A DNA stretch of 37,295 bases, from contig QXWO01000055.1 of the NCBI GenBank assembly GCA_009911035.1, forward strand, positions 1 to 37,295, read 5' to 3'. Both the position numbers and the translations under genes were made by a program. The DNA comes from Lachnospiraceae bacterium. Lineage in GTDB: Bacteria; Bacillota; Clostridia; Lachnospirales; Lachnospiraceae. This document shows, one piece after another, positions 14,603 to 24,341 of this stretch; position 1 is the stretch's first letter; the number at the start of each line of letters is the position of its first letter. The notes under the pieces are model-generated. The model was not told where the DNA came from. It did not search any database and saw nothing but the letters and a program-made list of their open reading frames with translations.

Positions 14603-14945
14603 CCTTATACCTGAATATGGAATCAGCCACCGCTATGGCAAACTTAACCTCACCCACCGTTTTATCCCTGACCAGCAGATATACCTCTTCCCGCCAATCC
14701 CTGTACTGTTCATCCCTCTCCTTCATATCCATAAGGATATCAAGGGAAACTCCCAAGGCAAGCGCTATCCTGATCAGCGTTTCAAGCCTCGACCCGCTCT
14801 GCCCTGTCTCTACTTTCTGGATCACCGTCAGGGAAAGCTCCGTTTTTTCTGCAAGCTTCTCCTGCGTCAATCCCTTTTCCATCCGTATCCTCCTGACATT
14901 TCCTCCAATCCTGTCATAGTATGTTCCGCATGAAAAATGTTCCAT
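14586..14945 (-). CDS. XRE-family transcriptional regulator
   Basis: A 119-aa regulator with a Cro/CI-type helix-turn-helix at residues about 12-70: IGGNVRRIRMEKGLTQEKLA, then a recognition segment SLTVIQKVETGQSG and IRIALALGVSLDILMDM. The C-terminal 45 residues (DWREEVYLLVRDKTVGEVKF) may mediate dimerisation. It lies downstream of a second XRE-type gene, and both probably control element functions such as the recombinase, surface protein or transfer genes; the target is not known. A strong terminator follows downstream at 13912-13963. Confidence 0.88.
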   Translation of the reverse strand: MEHFSCGTYYDRIGGNVRRIRMEKGLTQEKLAEKTELSLTVIQKVETGQSGSRLETLIRIALALGVSLDILMDMKERDEQYRDWREEVYLLVRDKTVGEVKFAIAVADSIFRYKDEFLD

Positions 14946-14978
14946 TTATTTTACGATTCTCCCAAAATAAATTTGCAG

Positions 14979-15170
14979 CTACCTTTCCAGATTTACACCT
15001 CCCACTTTTCCGAAATATTTTCTCTGCAATATCCATTCCAATGTAAACGTACATGGCTGCATTCCGTACCCATCACATAAAAACAGCGGCAGTTCTCTCA
15101 CCGGAATCCGCCACTTGTTACAATCCTTAAATCTTCTACTTTGCCCTGGCTTTCTCTCAATCACAGGCAA
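14979..15170 (-). CDS. Small hypothetical protein (63 aa), doubtful
   Basis: The frame begins at TTG 15170 and overlaps the end of the XRE gene at 15161 by 10 nt. It reads RFKDCNKWRIPVRELPLFLC and then a WILQRKYFGKVGG tail. No good ribosome site precedes it, so translation would depend on coupling. The sequence is not low-complexity and could be a real small protein, but no family is recognised. Confidence 0.3.
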   Translation of the reverse strand: MPVIERKPGQSRRFKDCNKWRIPVRELPLFLCDGYGMQPCTFTLEWILQRKYFGKVGGVNLER

Positions 15171-15397
15171 TCATCATCACCGACACCCTTATCGTTTCTG
15201 GTGTGTACTACCACATCCTCTACCGGACAGCAAAATACATCACAGATGTAGTCAATAGATGACAGGTTCATGTTTTTATTGTGTTTTAAACGGTGGATGA
15301 AAGCTTTGTTAAAGCCATAGTCAACTTCAAGGCTGTAAGTGGATATCCTTCTTTCGTTCATCATCCGCCAAAACGGTTCATATGTCATCATAGGCAT
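15161..15397 (-). CDS. Small Cro/CI-type HTH regulator
   Basis: A 78-aa protein of the minimal XRE (HTH_26) type: YEPFWRMMNERRISTYSLEV, then GFNKAFIHRLKHNKNMNLSS and a final IDYICDVFCCPVEDVVVH. Proteins of this pattern (Y.PFW..L.E..IS.Y.L) are common regulators on Firmicutes mobile elements. It is the first gene of the short regulator group that also includes the XRE gene at 14586. The region upstream is non-coding. Confidence 0.82.
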   Translation of the reverse strand: MPMMTYEPFWRMMNERRISTYSLEVDYGFNKAFIHRLKHNKNMNLSSIDYICDVFCCPVEDVVVHTRNDKGVGDDDCL

Positions 15398-15822
15398 CTA
15401 CACCTGTATTTTCAGTATATAGGATTGGGGAATCACTTGCTATCCTGCACATCTGTAGGATATATATGAAAGTACCATATCTGCGTTATTGTCAAAATGC
15501 ACAAGAATTCCACATCAATTAATTTCACCACAAACTTACCCACTCAAAGGCTACTTGTTAATGTATCACTCCTGCAAAAAGGCAAGAGAAAATGCCCATA
15601 AGACATTTATGGGCATTTTCTGAAGGAATTTATCAATATAACTCACTTTAATTGCGCTTTTAAATCCTGAGACAAATAAATTCTCATTCTGTTAAACTAA
15701 TGGACGAATCGATGCTGAATCATCATTGAATACAATTAATTCTTTAAATGAAATTCCAAAATCCCAACAAGTAAAGCGTATGGATAATTAATGCAAGTAT
15801 TAATTCAAAATGTAATCCTTTG
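15398..15822. other. Intergenic region at the left edge of the cargo island
   Basis: About 425 bp of AT-rich DNA without a supported gene. It holds the strong hairpin at 15587-15621. Between about 15785 and 15692 the minus strand has a short open stretch reading FTCWDFGISFKELIVFND and ending with TAA. This may be a remnant of a lost gene, but it has no start. Confidence 0.5.
15587..15621. terminator. Perfect 15-bp hairpin, probable bidirectional terminator
   Basis: AGAAAATGCCCATAA and its exact complement flank a 5-nt loop (GACAT). The stem ends are A/T-rich, so it can act as a terminator on both strands. It lies between the SGNH hydrolase gene and the XRE regulators. Confidence 0.75.
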
Positions 15823-16620
15823 TCAATCAACAAGATAATCTGTCAAATATTCCTCAAACTTAGGTGTCCACCACTCCCTGTATCCAGCCCGTGAAGGGTG
15901 AATTCCATTCACCATATATAGCTTATAATCCTCCGTACTGACAGCGTTCATCTCCTTATCATTCCAAAGATCTATGATGATAATATCCCACTTCTCCTGA
16001 ATCTCCCAAAGCAACTCCACCATCTGCCCATAATATTCATTGTCATATTTCGTTCCTGTGTAAAAAAACACTGGGCAGTTCCAAGTTTGCCTGGCATAAC
16101 AAATGATATACTCAATAGCTCCAGCTACAGTCATGGTGTCAAAATTCTCCAGTTCAAAACCATCAGAAACTATACCCAATTCCTTTTTCATGGTAGCATC
16201 ATTGGTTGAAAGCTGGCAGACGAAAGCATCCGCTTTAATCGACGTATCTATAGTCTTCATCCTCTCTATATATGACTTTTTACCCCATACCTCTTCGTCT
16301 ACAAGTACCGTACCGCTGACAGCCTCTTTTACTACATTGATATCATCTCTCTTTACCATATAGTCAACAAAAGATTCTCCTTTAGCTGCAGAACCGTATG
16401 TTACAGAACTGCCCAAAAAGACAATCGTCTTTCCTGCTAATGGGCTACTTTCTAGTTTCTGAGTATTAGCAACACTGTACTCATCATTATTCCCCCTTGC
16501 AAATGTTCCATTGCTTCTTGCAATCATGATAGGTGTCTGTATGGCTATCACCAATAAAAATATCAAAACAATAATTAAAATAATTTTCCCAACGCTCTTA
16601 TTTTTCTTCTCCATTCTCAT
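15823..16620 (-). CDS. Membrane-anchored SGNH/GDSL-family hydrolase
   Basis: A 265-aa protein with one N-terminal transmembrane helix (IILIIVLIFLLVIAIQ), so the catalytic domain is probably outside the cell. SGNH blocks are visible: VFLGSSVTYGSAAKGES with the catalytic Ser (block I), VSGTVL with Gly (II), QLSTNDATM with Asn (III), and GIHPSRAGY with the catalytic His and its partner (V). The family hydrolyses esters, often removing acetyl groups from carbohydrates. ATG 16620 (AAGGG 7 nt upstream) is preferred over the frame start at 16644. It follows the glycosidase operon in the same direction, after a 210-nt spacer with a MITE-like repeat, so a linked role in glycan use is plausible. Confidence 0.85.
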   Translation of the reverse strand: MRMEKKNKSVGKIILIIVLIFLLVIAIQTPIMIARSNGTFARGNNDEYSVANTQKLESSPLAGKTIVFLGSSVTYGSAAKGESFVDYMVKRDDINVVKEAVSGTVLVDEEVWGKKSYIERMKTIDTSIKADAFVCQLSTNDATMKKELGIVSDGFELENFDTMTVAGAIEYIICYARQTWNCPVFFYTGTKYDNEYYGQMVELLWEIQEKWDIIIIDLWNDKEMNAVSTEDYKLYMVNGIHPSRAGYREWWTPKFEEYLTDYLVD

Positions 16621-16663
16621 CCTTTTTCCCTTCTTGGAATTCATATAGTTCTATGCAGCCCAC

Positions 16664-16805
16664 TTATTCATGTGCATGGCATTAGTCCGTAAAGGAGACG
16701 GTGCTCAGCATTTCCCGTTTACAAACTGCATAAATATCGTGTGTCCAGCTTGCGAATTATAGCTGCCAACCTACTTTTGGACTAATGCCATATACATAAT
16801 ACACT
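16664..16805. repeat. MITE-like inverted-repeat segment
   Basis: A perfect 13-bp inverted repeat, ATGGCATTAGTCC at 16676-16688 and its complement at 16779-16791, encloses 90 bp without coding capacity. Similarity continues imperfectly outward (ATGTGC versus ATGTAT) and inward (AAAG). The size and layout resemble a small non-autonomous element, but no clear target duplication is seen. Confidence 0.45.
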
Positions 16806-16829
16806 GTGAACAAATAATCATCTTATGGA

Positions 16830-19187
16830 TTAAGCATATACATCTATTTTCTTAGTAATCTGAACATTTTCGTCTATGACCTTTATCATGACTGCATCCG
16901 TTTCATCCACCTCAATAACGACTTGTGCAAAACCATAATAAGTACGATAATGTCCATCCACAAAAGATTCCTCTGTCCTCGGATTGGCACTGCCAAACCC
17001 CAGAATCCTGCCACCTTCTACTGTGACGGAAAGTTCCACATCCGCATTGCTTTCCGTCACACCATTCTCTCCTATACGCCTTATATTCACATATAAGATA
17101 TCCCCGGCACAAACTTTTTCCTCTTCCGGTTCTATAACAGTGCTGATATTCCCAAGTGCAGAAATAAGGAAATTTCTTCCAACCTCATTATCACAGGAAT
17201 CGTAGGCAATGGCTTCCAGTTTTCCTGACGTATAATCCAGTTGAAATTCCGCCCGGCAGTTTTCTGGAACTGCTTCACCAACTACCTGTTCATTACATAG
17301 CAAAACTATTTTGGCGGCATCATAAAATACTTCTGCAACCGCCTCATTCCCTTCACAGTCTTTCCATGACCACGATGGAATCCCATTCGTTCCCCGCCAC
17401 GTAGATTTTGCCGGAACAACTCCCGGATGATTTACCGGTTGCACCGTAATCTCAGGTTTCTTCAGCAAATGCCATACCGCCTGCGCCCAGAATAATTCCC
17501 CGTTAGGATTGCCAAGGATGTCCATTGCCCCCATATCTGCCAGAAGCCATGGATACGGCTTTTGGAAACCAAGGGAATCTTCCGTATACCCCCATGCCCC
17601 TCCGCCAGCTTCACCAAGATAATCCCATGCAGTCCACATAAAATCTCCGATCAGATAAGGATATTCCTCAACCATTTTCCAGTTCTTAGCAATATCCTGC
17701 GGGAATGTCTCGCTTCCGAAAATAACCCTTTCCGGATGGCTCTTCCCCTCAAAGGGATACCTGCCGGATGCATAATTATATCCTGCTATGTCAACCAAAT
17801 CAAGCGCCGGTGATACGGTACGATCCGCCTCATCTGAATTTGCACTGTCATTCATCTTGCTACCCACACTTGCAGCTATCATATTAAACATCAGGGATGA
17901 GTTTATCTCCGGCATGGATTTTTCAGCCGGATTTTCTTCACCGCCGTAAACGGCTTTTCCTGATGCCGCCTGTGCCATAATCATCAGGTTAAATCCTGCT
18001 GTGACCGGTCTGCCTTCATCCAGCTCATGCAGGAGAGAAACCAATTCCCGTGTCATTTCCTGCCCTTTTTCAAAAGCCGGTTCTGACAATTCATTTCCTA
18101 TGGAATACATAATGACTGACGGGTGGTTAAAATCCTTCTGCACCATAGCTTTTACGTCTTTTTCATAATTGTCCATAAAGCAGCCGGCATAATCATATGG
18201 GTTTTTATGCATATACCATGTATCCCATAATTCGTCCAGAACATAGATGCCATAATAATCGCAGGCTTTCATCATCTCTTCCGCACAAGGATTATGTGAA
18301 CTTCTGATTGCATTATATCCTGCTTCCTTTAGTTTTTTTATCCTTCTCCATTCTGATTTTGCATAGCTTTTTGCTCCAAGAATTCCATTATCATGGTGAA
18401 TACAGCCGCCGCGCAACAATGTTTCTCTCCCATTTACAAAAAAACCCTTGCTGCTATATTCCAAGCAGCGTATACCAAAGGTTTCCCGCTCTTCATCTAT
18501 GGTTCTTCCTTCTTCGCACAGCCGCACCCGGCATTCGTACAAGGCGGGTTCTTCATCACTCCAGAGTTTTGCCTCCGGAATTTCCAACTCTACAGAAGCG
18601 CCTTTCCCTGTTGCAACAATTCTTTCATCTTTCCAAATTTCTATGATAAGTTCCTCATCTGCCACACTTATGGCATCTGTTGTAACCAGAATACTTGCAG
18701 GGGCATAGGAAAGCGTTTTAATCCTCACCCCTTTATGCCTGATTCTCTTCCTGCCCCCAGTCAAGAGTGTCACCGGCCTGTAAATGCCGCTTCCCGTATA
18801 CCAACGACTGTTAGGCATTTGGGAATTATCCACCTTCACACACAGCAGATTTTTCTCCCCGATATTTATATCCTTCAAATCTACGTGAAATCCAGTATAT
18901 CCATAATCACATCTGCCAATCTCCCTGCCGTTCAGACAAACTTGTGCTTTTTGATAAACCCCCTCAAAATATACCTGCACCGCCATATCTGCCCATTCCT
19001 CCGGAGCAGTTATTTCCTTTTCATAATAATAGACTCCGCCGCCAAAACAAGCACATGCCCCCGATGAAGGATTTCCCTGCTCCCTCTTTTCAAAAAGCAT
19101 TGCATCATGCGGCAGGCTGACCCGCTGCTTCTGACTGCTTCCTTCTTTATAAAATATCCAATTATGATTAAAATTCTCCTGTCTCAT
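16830..19187 (-). CDS. Glycoside hydrolase family 2 (beta-galactosidase/glucuronidase type)
   Basis: A 785-aa cytoplasmic enzyme, no signal peptide. Domains in order: N-terminal sugar-binding jelly roll (about 1-145, with GSGIYRPVTLL), immunoglobulin-like domain (150-240), and TIM barrel (240-570) with the general acid in YSIGNELSEP (Glu366) and the nucleophile in IFGSETFP (Glu493). C-terminal beta domains (570-785, GFGSANPRTEESF) are of the type common in GH2 enzymes. It would hydrolyse beta-linked glycosides; the sugar (galactose, glucuronic acid or other) cannot be fixed. It is the last gene of the transporter-GH3-GH1-GH2 operon, 21 nt after GH1, with GGAGAAGG before ATG 19187. Confidence 0.93.
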   Translation of the reverse strand: MRQENFNHNWIFYKEGSSQKQRVSLPHDAMLFEKREQGNPSSGACACFGGGVYYYEKEITAPEEWADMAVQVYFEGVYQKAQVCLNGREIGRCDYGYTGFHVDLKDINIGEKNLLCVKVDNSQMPNSRWYTGSGIYRPVTLLTGGRKRIRHKGVRIKTLSYAPASILVTTDAISVADEELIIEIWKDERIVATGKGASVELEIPEAKLWSDEEPALYECRVRLCEEGRTIDEERETFGIRCLEYSSKGFFVNGRETLLRGGCIHHDNGILGAKSYAKSEWRRIKKLKEAGYNAIRSSHNPCAEEMMKACDYYGIYVLDELWDTWYMHKNPYDYAGCFMDNYEKDVKAMVQKDFNHPSVIMYSIGNELSEPAFEKGQEMTRELVSLLHELDEGRPVTAGFNLMIMAQAASGKAVYGGEENPAEKSMPEINSSLMFNMIAASVGSKMNDSANSDEADRTVSPALDLVDIAGYNYASGRYPFEGKSHPERVIFGSETFPQDIAKNWKMVEEYPYLIGDFMWTAWDYLGEAGGGAWGYTEDSLGFQKPYPWLLADMGAMDILGNPNGELFWAQAVWHLLKKPEITVQPVNHPGVVPAKSTWRGTNGIPSWSWKDCEGNEAVAEVFYDAAKIVLLCNEQVVGEAVPENCRAEFQLDYTSGKLEAIAYDSCDNEVGRNFLISALGNISTVIEPEEEKVCAGDILYVNIRRIGENGVTESNADVELSVTVEGGRILGFGSANPRTEESFVDGHYRTYYGFAQVVIEVDETDAVMIKVIDENVQITKKIDVYA

Positions 19188-19208
19188 TTTCCTTCTCCTA
19201 TTTTGCCA

Positions 19209-20468
19209 CTATATGCCCCCAAGATACCTCAAACTCGGTTTTGGTCTCCTGACCTGCCCATTAGAACGGTCAACCTCTACCAGACCAAATTTCATTCCAT
19301 ATCCCTTCTGCCACTCAAAGTTATCCAACAGACTCCAATAAAAATATCCTTTGACCGGTATCCCTTCCTTTATGCATGCTGCAACGCCATCCGTGGCCGC
19401 ACCGATAAAGCTCACCCTCTCCTTATCGTCTTCCGTGGCAATCCCGTTCTCTGTCACAAGCAGTTCGCCCTCATATTCCTCGGCAACTTTTCGCAATACA
19501 TTTCCAATTCCCTGTGGATAATACTCGTATCCCATCTGCGTCACCTGCGCCCCCTCGGGAACCGGCAGGTTCCCATCCTTGCCATATCTGCTACGGCTGT
19601 AATTCTGCACCCCAAGGAAATCATCCTCCCTGATATAAGGCAGATAATGGAGAAATTCGTCATTCCATTCTTTTGCCGCATTCTTTTCTCCTCCATCTGC
19701 TGCCTGTATATCATGCAGGGATAATGTCAGCCCAGTTTTTATACTGGGGTTTACCCTTTTTATCTCCGCACATGCCGCCCGGTGCGCCCTCATGATCAGC
19801 TTATCTCCGTTTTCTGTTCTGGGGCTTTGGAATACATGGGGCGATGCCGTCCCGAAAAGCTTTTCATTTTCCTTCATCTTTTCCGGTGAACCCGTCATCA
19901 ACGCTTCCATACTGATACCCATCTGTATCTTTCCGTCCGCAACCATTTGATTATAGAATTCCCTTGCCACCGACATAATCTGAAGCCCCATATTTGCTTC
20001 ATTTATAGTACAAATGTAATGCAAGTCTTTCCCGATTTTTTCAGCAACAAACCGTGCATACGCCGCAAAATCATCAACTGTGCTTTCCGCTTCCCAGCCG
20101 CCTTTCCTAATCAGCCAAACAGGACTGCTGAAATGGTGCAATGTCACAACAGGCTCAATGCCATACTTCCTACAGCAAGAGATTACATCCCCATAGTGCC
20201 TGACAACCTGTTCATCATATATACCTTCCTGCGGTTCAATTCGTGCCCACTCTATCCCAAACCGGTACGCATTAAGTCCTGCTTCTTTCATAAGTCTGAT
20301 ATCTTCCTCATACCGGTTATAGTGGTCACAAGCGTCCAGACTTGGTTCTGCATAACCTCCATAAGGAGAATTTTCCAATACCCAGCAGTCACTGTTTCTA
20401 TTATTTCCTTCTACCTGATGGGCTGCCGTAGCAGCACCCATCAGGAACTCCTTCCCAAACTTTCCCAT
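19209..20468 (-). CDS. Glycoside hydrolase family 1 (beta-glucosidase type)
   Basis: A 419-aa cytoplasmic enzyme with the GH1 signature FLMGAATAAHQVEG at the N-terminus, the acid/base residue in CTINEANM (Glu157; the usual NEP has NEA here), and the nucleophile in LLVTENGIA (Glu340). The C-terminal WSLLDNFEWQKGY and RRPKPSLRYL are typical. GH1 enzymes in this context cleave beta-glucosides or related disaccharides, with or without a 6-phosphate; the adjacent non-PTS transporter suggests unphosphorylated substrates. It lies 24 nt after GH3 and 21 nt before GH2, clearly in one operon. Confidence 0.94.
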   Translation of the reverse strand: MGKFGKEFLMGAATAAHQVEGNNRNSDCWVLENSPYGGYAEPSLDACDHYNRYEEDIRLMKEAGLNAYRFGIEWARIEPQEGIYDEQVVRHYGDVISCCRKYGIEPVVTLHHFSSPVWLIRKGGWEAESTVDDFAAYARFVAEKIGKDLHYICTINEANMGLQIMSVAREFYNQMVADGKIQMGISMEALMTGSPEKMKENEKLFGTASPHVFQSPRTENGDKLIMRAHRAACAEIKRVNPSIKTGLTLSLHDIQAADGGEKNAAKEWNDEFLHYLPYIREDDFLGVQNYSRSRYGKDGNLPVPEGAQVTQMGYEYYPQGIGNVLRKVAEEYEGELLVTENGIATEDDKERVSFIGAATDGVAACIKEGIPVKGYFYWSLLDNFEWQKGYGMKFGLVEVDRSNGQVRRPKPSLRYLGGI

Positions 20469-20492
20469 GTCCTTTTGCCTCCTCCCAGAAAA

Positions 20493-22877
20493 CTAATTAG
20501 CTTCCATCTCTCTGCTCATTGCATAAAATCCCCGTTTTTTTCCATCAATCCTTGCCGTATCCGTGATTACAAATTTCCCTTGCAGACAAATATCTGCCGA
20601 GGAACGGCCTATTTTCACTGTCATATCTCCAGCCTCCACTATCCAGTCCATTTGTCTGTCAAGAAATGCAAACTGATCGACACGTAATGTAAAACAGATT
20701 TTTTTTGCTTCCCCCACTTTTAACGCCATCCTATGAAAGCCAGCAAGTTCCTGTGCCGGACGGAGCATAGATGCCAGTTCATCTGTAACATAGACCTGCA
20801 CTACTTCTTCCCCATCCCTCTTTCCACAATTCTTCACCTTCACACTAACTTCTATTACTCCGTCTGCTCCAGATTCCGGTGTTACAAACAAGTCAGAATA
20901 GGCAAATTCCGTATAACTCAATCCATAGCCAAGAGGATAAAGAGGTGTTTTACTTCCTTCTACATATTTAGCAATCGTCATTCCCAAAGGCCGATAACCG
21001 CTTCCATTTCTCTGTCCACTGTAAATGGGTATCTGCCCTGCGTTGTGAGGTACAGTGATTGGTAATCGCCCTGCCGGATTATAGTCACCGAACAATACAT
21101 CTGCCAATGCCCGTCCTCCTGTCTCACCGGGAAACCAGTTTTCCAGAACTGCATTGCTCTTCTCTGAAATTTTCAGGCTGGAAAGTGGTTTTATATCCAT
21201 ATGCACATAAACTACAGGTGTTCCAGTCTCCTGTATACAGGAAAAAAGTTCTTCCTGCACTCCTGTAAGTCCGATATGGTCACAGTCAATGCCCTCGCCT
21301 GTGGTACAATTTGTTCCCCATCCATACTTACTTCCTCCTACGAGGATTACTATATCCGCCCATTCCGCTTTTGCGATTGCCTCATCAAAACCACTTTTAT
21401 CGTCTCCCGCCACGTCACATCCCTTGATATACTCCACTTCTGCTGCTGGGCATTTTTCTTTGATTGCATCTAAGATGGATATAGTCCTTCCTTCATAGTG
21501 CTTCTTTAATCGCTCTTCTACATAAGGAGAGGATGCCCGGACAGTTGAACCGGACAGATAGGGCATCTTGTATGGATTTTCCCCATTTTCTTTACTTACT
21601 GCCTGCATTCCGGGCATTTCCGCATATGCGTTGGTAATATCCCTTTCATAAGCCGCAGGATAAGTATAACATCCAAACAAAAGTCTTATAGAATCTCCAT
21701 GTGGCCCTATAACCGCTATTTTTTTCAAATCCTTTTTGAGCGGAAGCACACCGTCATTCTTTAACAGCACAATGGACTCCCTTGCTAATTTCAAGTTTAC
21801 AGGTTCTATCTTTTCCCTGTTATATGCTGTTTCCAGCCAATCTTTGCGACCAGAAGGATGTTCCATAATCCCCAGTTTGATTTTGGCTTCCAGCACTTTC
21901 TTCACCGCCCTGTCTAAGGCTTCCTGCGCTTCCTTATCATCCTGTATCATAGCAAGCATTTTGTCTGTATATCCATAAGGCATCGGCAGTTCTAAATCAA
22001 GACCGGCTTTCAATGCTTGTATACCTGCTTCTTCCGGCGATGCGCTGACTTTCAAATCTACCATTTTATCAATAGACATATAATCAGAAACAACCACTCC
22101 GTCAAAACCCATTTCTTCCCGCAAAAGTTCCATCAAAATCTCTTTGGAACCAATAATCAAATCATTATCGATTGCTCCATAGGAATTCATAATAGCCCCA
22201 AGATTTGCCTCTGTGATTGCTGCCTGAAATGGTTTGGCATAAACTTCCCTTAGTTCACGTTGTGGGATCGGATTGGCTGACATATTCAGCCCACCCTCCG
22301 CATTACCATAGCCCAGAAAATGCTTCCCCGTGGCAAGAACACCTTCTTCCAGATTCTCAGACTGAATTCCCTTTGTAAATGCCACGCTCATTGCCGCACA
22401 CAGTGTTGGGTCTTCCCCATAGGTTTCCCCTACTCTTCCCCATCGTGGATCTCTGGCCACATCCATGACCGGAGAAAGTGCCTGTCGTGTTCCTTCTGCT
22501 ACCATTTGATGCCGTATGATGTCCGCCATCTCTTCTACTGCTGCCGGATTCCATGTTGCCCCGAGCCCTATGGCTGAAGGAAATACCGTACTGTCCGCCG
22601 TCATCTGTCCTGTAAGCGCTTCATTATGTCTAATGACCGGTATCCCGCAATTCTGCATGGAAATTTCCCGTTCTTTTACTGAACGTTCATAATTTTCTTC
22701 TTTTCCTGCCTCCCCAGGAATAAAAGATACTTCTCCCAAGCCATTAGGAAACCTGAATAAAATCTCTGGCGGTATCTGTGCTCCTCCAAACATTCCAACT
22801 ATCTGCCCTAATTTTTGTTCTGGAGAAAGCTGCTCACACAGCTTTCTTGCCCGGTCACTTATTTCCTTATTCTCCAT
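20493..22877 (-). CDS. Glycoside hydrolase family 3 (beta-glucosidase/xylosidase type)
   Basis: A 794-aa cytoplasmic enzyme. The N-terminal TIM barrel has TGKHFLGYG (residues 183-191) and the nucleophile Asp265 in VVVSDYMSI. The C-terminal alpha/beta sandwich includes IVLLKNDGVLPLKKDLKKIA and IVILVGGSKYG. A fibronectin III-like domain closes the protein (GEEVVQVYVTD, ELAGFHRM). Family members release beta-linked glucose, xylose or other sugars from chain ends. The start at ATG 22877 overlaps the transporter gene by 11 nt, with AAGGGG upstream, which indicates translational coupling. Confidence 0.94.
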   Translation of the reverse strand: MENKEISDRARKLCEQLSPEQKLGQIVGMFGGAQIPPEILFRFPNGLGEVSFIPGEAGKEENYERSVKEREISMQNCGIPVIRHNEALTGQMTADSTVFPSAIGLGATWNPAAVEEMADIIRHQMVAEGTRQALSPVMDVARDPRWGRVGETYGEDPTLCAAMSVAFTKGIQSENLEEGVLATGKHFLGYGNAEGGLNMSANPIPQRELREVYAKPFQAAITEANLGAIMNSYGAIDNDLIIGSKEILMELLREEMGFDGVVVSDYMSIDKMVDLKVSASPEEAGIQALKAGLDLELPMPYGYTDKMLAMIQDDKEAQEALDRAVKKVLEAKIKLGIMEHPSGRKDWLETAYNREKIEPVNLKLARESIVLLKNDGVLPLKKDLKKIAVIGPHGDSIRLLFGCYTYPAAYERDITNAYAEMPGMQAVSKENGENPYKMPYLSGSTVRASSPYVEERLKKHYEGRTISILDAIKEKCPAAEVEYIKGCDVAGDDKSGFDEAIAKAEWADIVILVGGSKYGWGTNCTTGEGIDCDHIGLTGVQEELFSCIQETGTPVVYVHMDIKPLSSLKISEKSNAVLENWFPGETGGRALADVLFGDYNPAGRLPITVPHNAGQIPIYSGQRNGSGYRPLGMTIAKYVEGSKTPLYPLGYGLSYTEFAYSDLFVTPESGADGVIEVSVKVKNCGKRDGEEVVQVYVTDELASMLRPAQELAGFHRMALKVGEAKKICFTLRVDQFAFLDRQMDWIVEAGDMTVKIGRSSADICLQGKFVITDTARIDGKKRGFYAMSREMEAN

Positions 22878-24273
22878 TTGACTTACCCCTTTTCGCTTCC
22901 AAATCCGCCTTCATCTGCGGGCGAATTTTATCTATATTATACATAAACGATAAAACAGTAAAAAGAACGAACAGTATCAACGGGAAGAAATTATATAACC
23001 CGATAATTGCATTATTTGCAGATTCCGATTGAACCGCAAGGGTTCCGTCATAGCCTGCAAACCCCATCACCAAACCTACAAATCCCGATGCCACTGCACT
23101 TCCAAGCTTCCCGGCAAAGTTATTGATGGATGCGATCGGACCTTCTATCCTCACTCCTGTCTTCCACTCGCCATAATCCATGCAATCGATCAAATACGCA
23201 TTAATCATCATACTAATCGGCATAAGCCCAATACCAAACAACAGGCTACCCGTAAACAATGTGCCAATATTAATACCTCCAATGGTACGAATCAAAATCC
23301 CGACAATACCAATGATTGCCCCACCCCGCAACAAATTTGTTGTTCCGAATTTGCGGGATAAAGCCGGGAAGAATATCAGTACAAATGGAGTTGCCATACC
23401 TGTCATTCCGACAATTGACATCATCCCTACATCTCCCATAATATATTTAAAGTAATATGTTGTCGCTGTATTTAGGTTTTGAGCAATAAATGTAAGGAAC
23501 ATTAACCCAAGCACTATGAAAAAGTACTTATTTTTTACCAAAAGCTGCATCATTTTCCCCAAACTGATCTCAGACTTAACCGCTGTTTTTTCTTCCATAC
23601 CTTTTTCTGTTTCATCCGTTACAACTTCTTTTACAAGCAGGAAGCGGAGCAAGCCAATCAGTGCAAGCGGTATTCCTACAATTAATGTCATTTTTGTCCA
23701 TCCAGCTTTAGTTGCACCCATAGTATTAAGGAGCTGAGGGAATAAAATATTAAATACAATTGCCAATATCATGACCACACTACCATTTACGGACATTGCC
23801 TTCATACGATTATTATCTGTTGTAAATGCCCGTGCCATATATACGGAATCCACTGCTCCCAACATAGTTACACAGATTGCATTGACCAACACATACATAA
23901 TAAATACATAAATGTATTTTCCTGTAGTGCCAAGTTCCGGCACAGAGAACATCATAATCGTGAAAACCCATGTAAAAATGATAAACAATTCATATGGTCT
24001 TCCCTTTCCAAATTTAGAATGGGTTTTTTCTACGATATATCCTGCACTGATATCTGTTACAGCATCAATAATCTTTGATATGACCAACATAGACCCGACT
24101 GCAATAGCACTTAAGCCAAGCATATCCGTACAATAATACGTTAAATATGCCAGCATCAATGTATTGATCGACAATGATATCCCCCTTGAAGACCAAGCGA
24201 GGCTGTACCAAAATGGCATTTTTTCCCTTGCACCCAAAGGAATATTTTTTTCGTTTTTCTTTAATTTTCCCAT
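22867..24273 (-). CDS. GPH-family sugar:cation symporter
   Basis: A 468-aa membrane protein of the glycoside-pentoside-hexuronide (MelB-like, MFS) family with about 12 hydrophobic helices. The family motif after helix 2 is clear: KIIDAVTDISAGYIVEKTHS followed by KFGKGRPYELF. A second motif in the central loop (DCMDYGEWKTGVR) is also typical. It would bring glycosides into the cell with Na+ or H+. It is the first gene of the operon, directly after the divergent promoter, and its stop overlaps the GH3 start. A GGAGAAGGAG ribosome site precedes ATG 24273. Import of intact glycosides fits the three downstream cytoplasmic glycosidases. Confidence 0.93.
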   Translation of the reverse strand: MGKLKKNEKNIPLGAREKMPFWYSLAWSSRGISLSINTLMLAYLTYYCTDMLGLSAIAVGSMLVISKIIDAVTDISAGYIVEKTHSKFGKGRPYELFIIFTWVFTIMMFSVPELGTTGKYIYVFIMYVLVNAICVTMLGAVDSVYMARAFTTDNNRMKAMSVNGSVVMILAIVFNILFPQLLNTMGATKAGWTKMTLIVGIPLALIGLLRFLLVKEVVTDETEKGMEEKTAVKSEISLGKMMQLLVKNKYFFIVLGLMFLTFIAQNLNTATTYYFKYIMGDVGMMSIVGMTGMATPFVLIFFPALSRKFGTTNLLRGGAIIGIVGILIRTIGGINIGTLFTGSLLFGIGLMPISMMINAYLIDCMDYGEWKTGVRIEGPIASINNFAGKLGSAVASGFVGLVMGFAGYDGTLAVQSESANNAIIGLYNFFPLILFVLFTVLSFMYNIDKIRPQMKADLEAKRGKSNGE

Positions 24274-24341
24274 AGCTTTCTCCTTCTCCTATGTTTTAAT
24301 AAATTATGGTAAGAAAATTATATAAACACATCTCTATTTCA

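Noticed and set aside
18393-19067. 224-codon plus-strand frame across the GH2 gene
   Set aside because: It is antisense to conserved GH2 coding sequence, has no start signal, and reads as low-quality protein.
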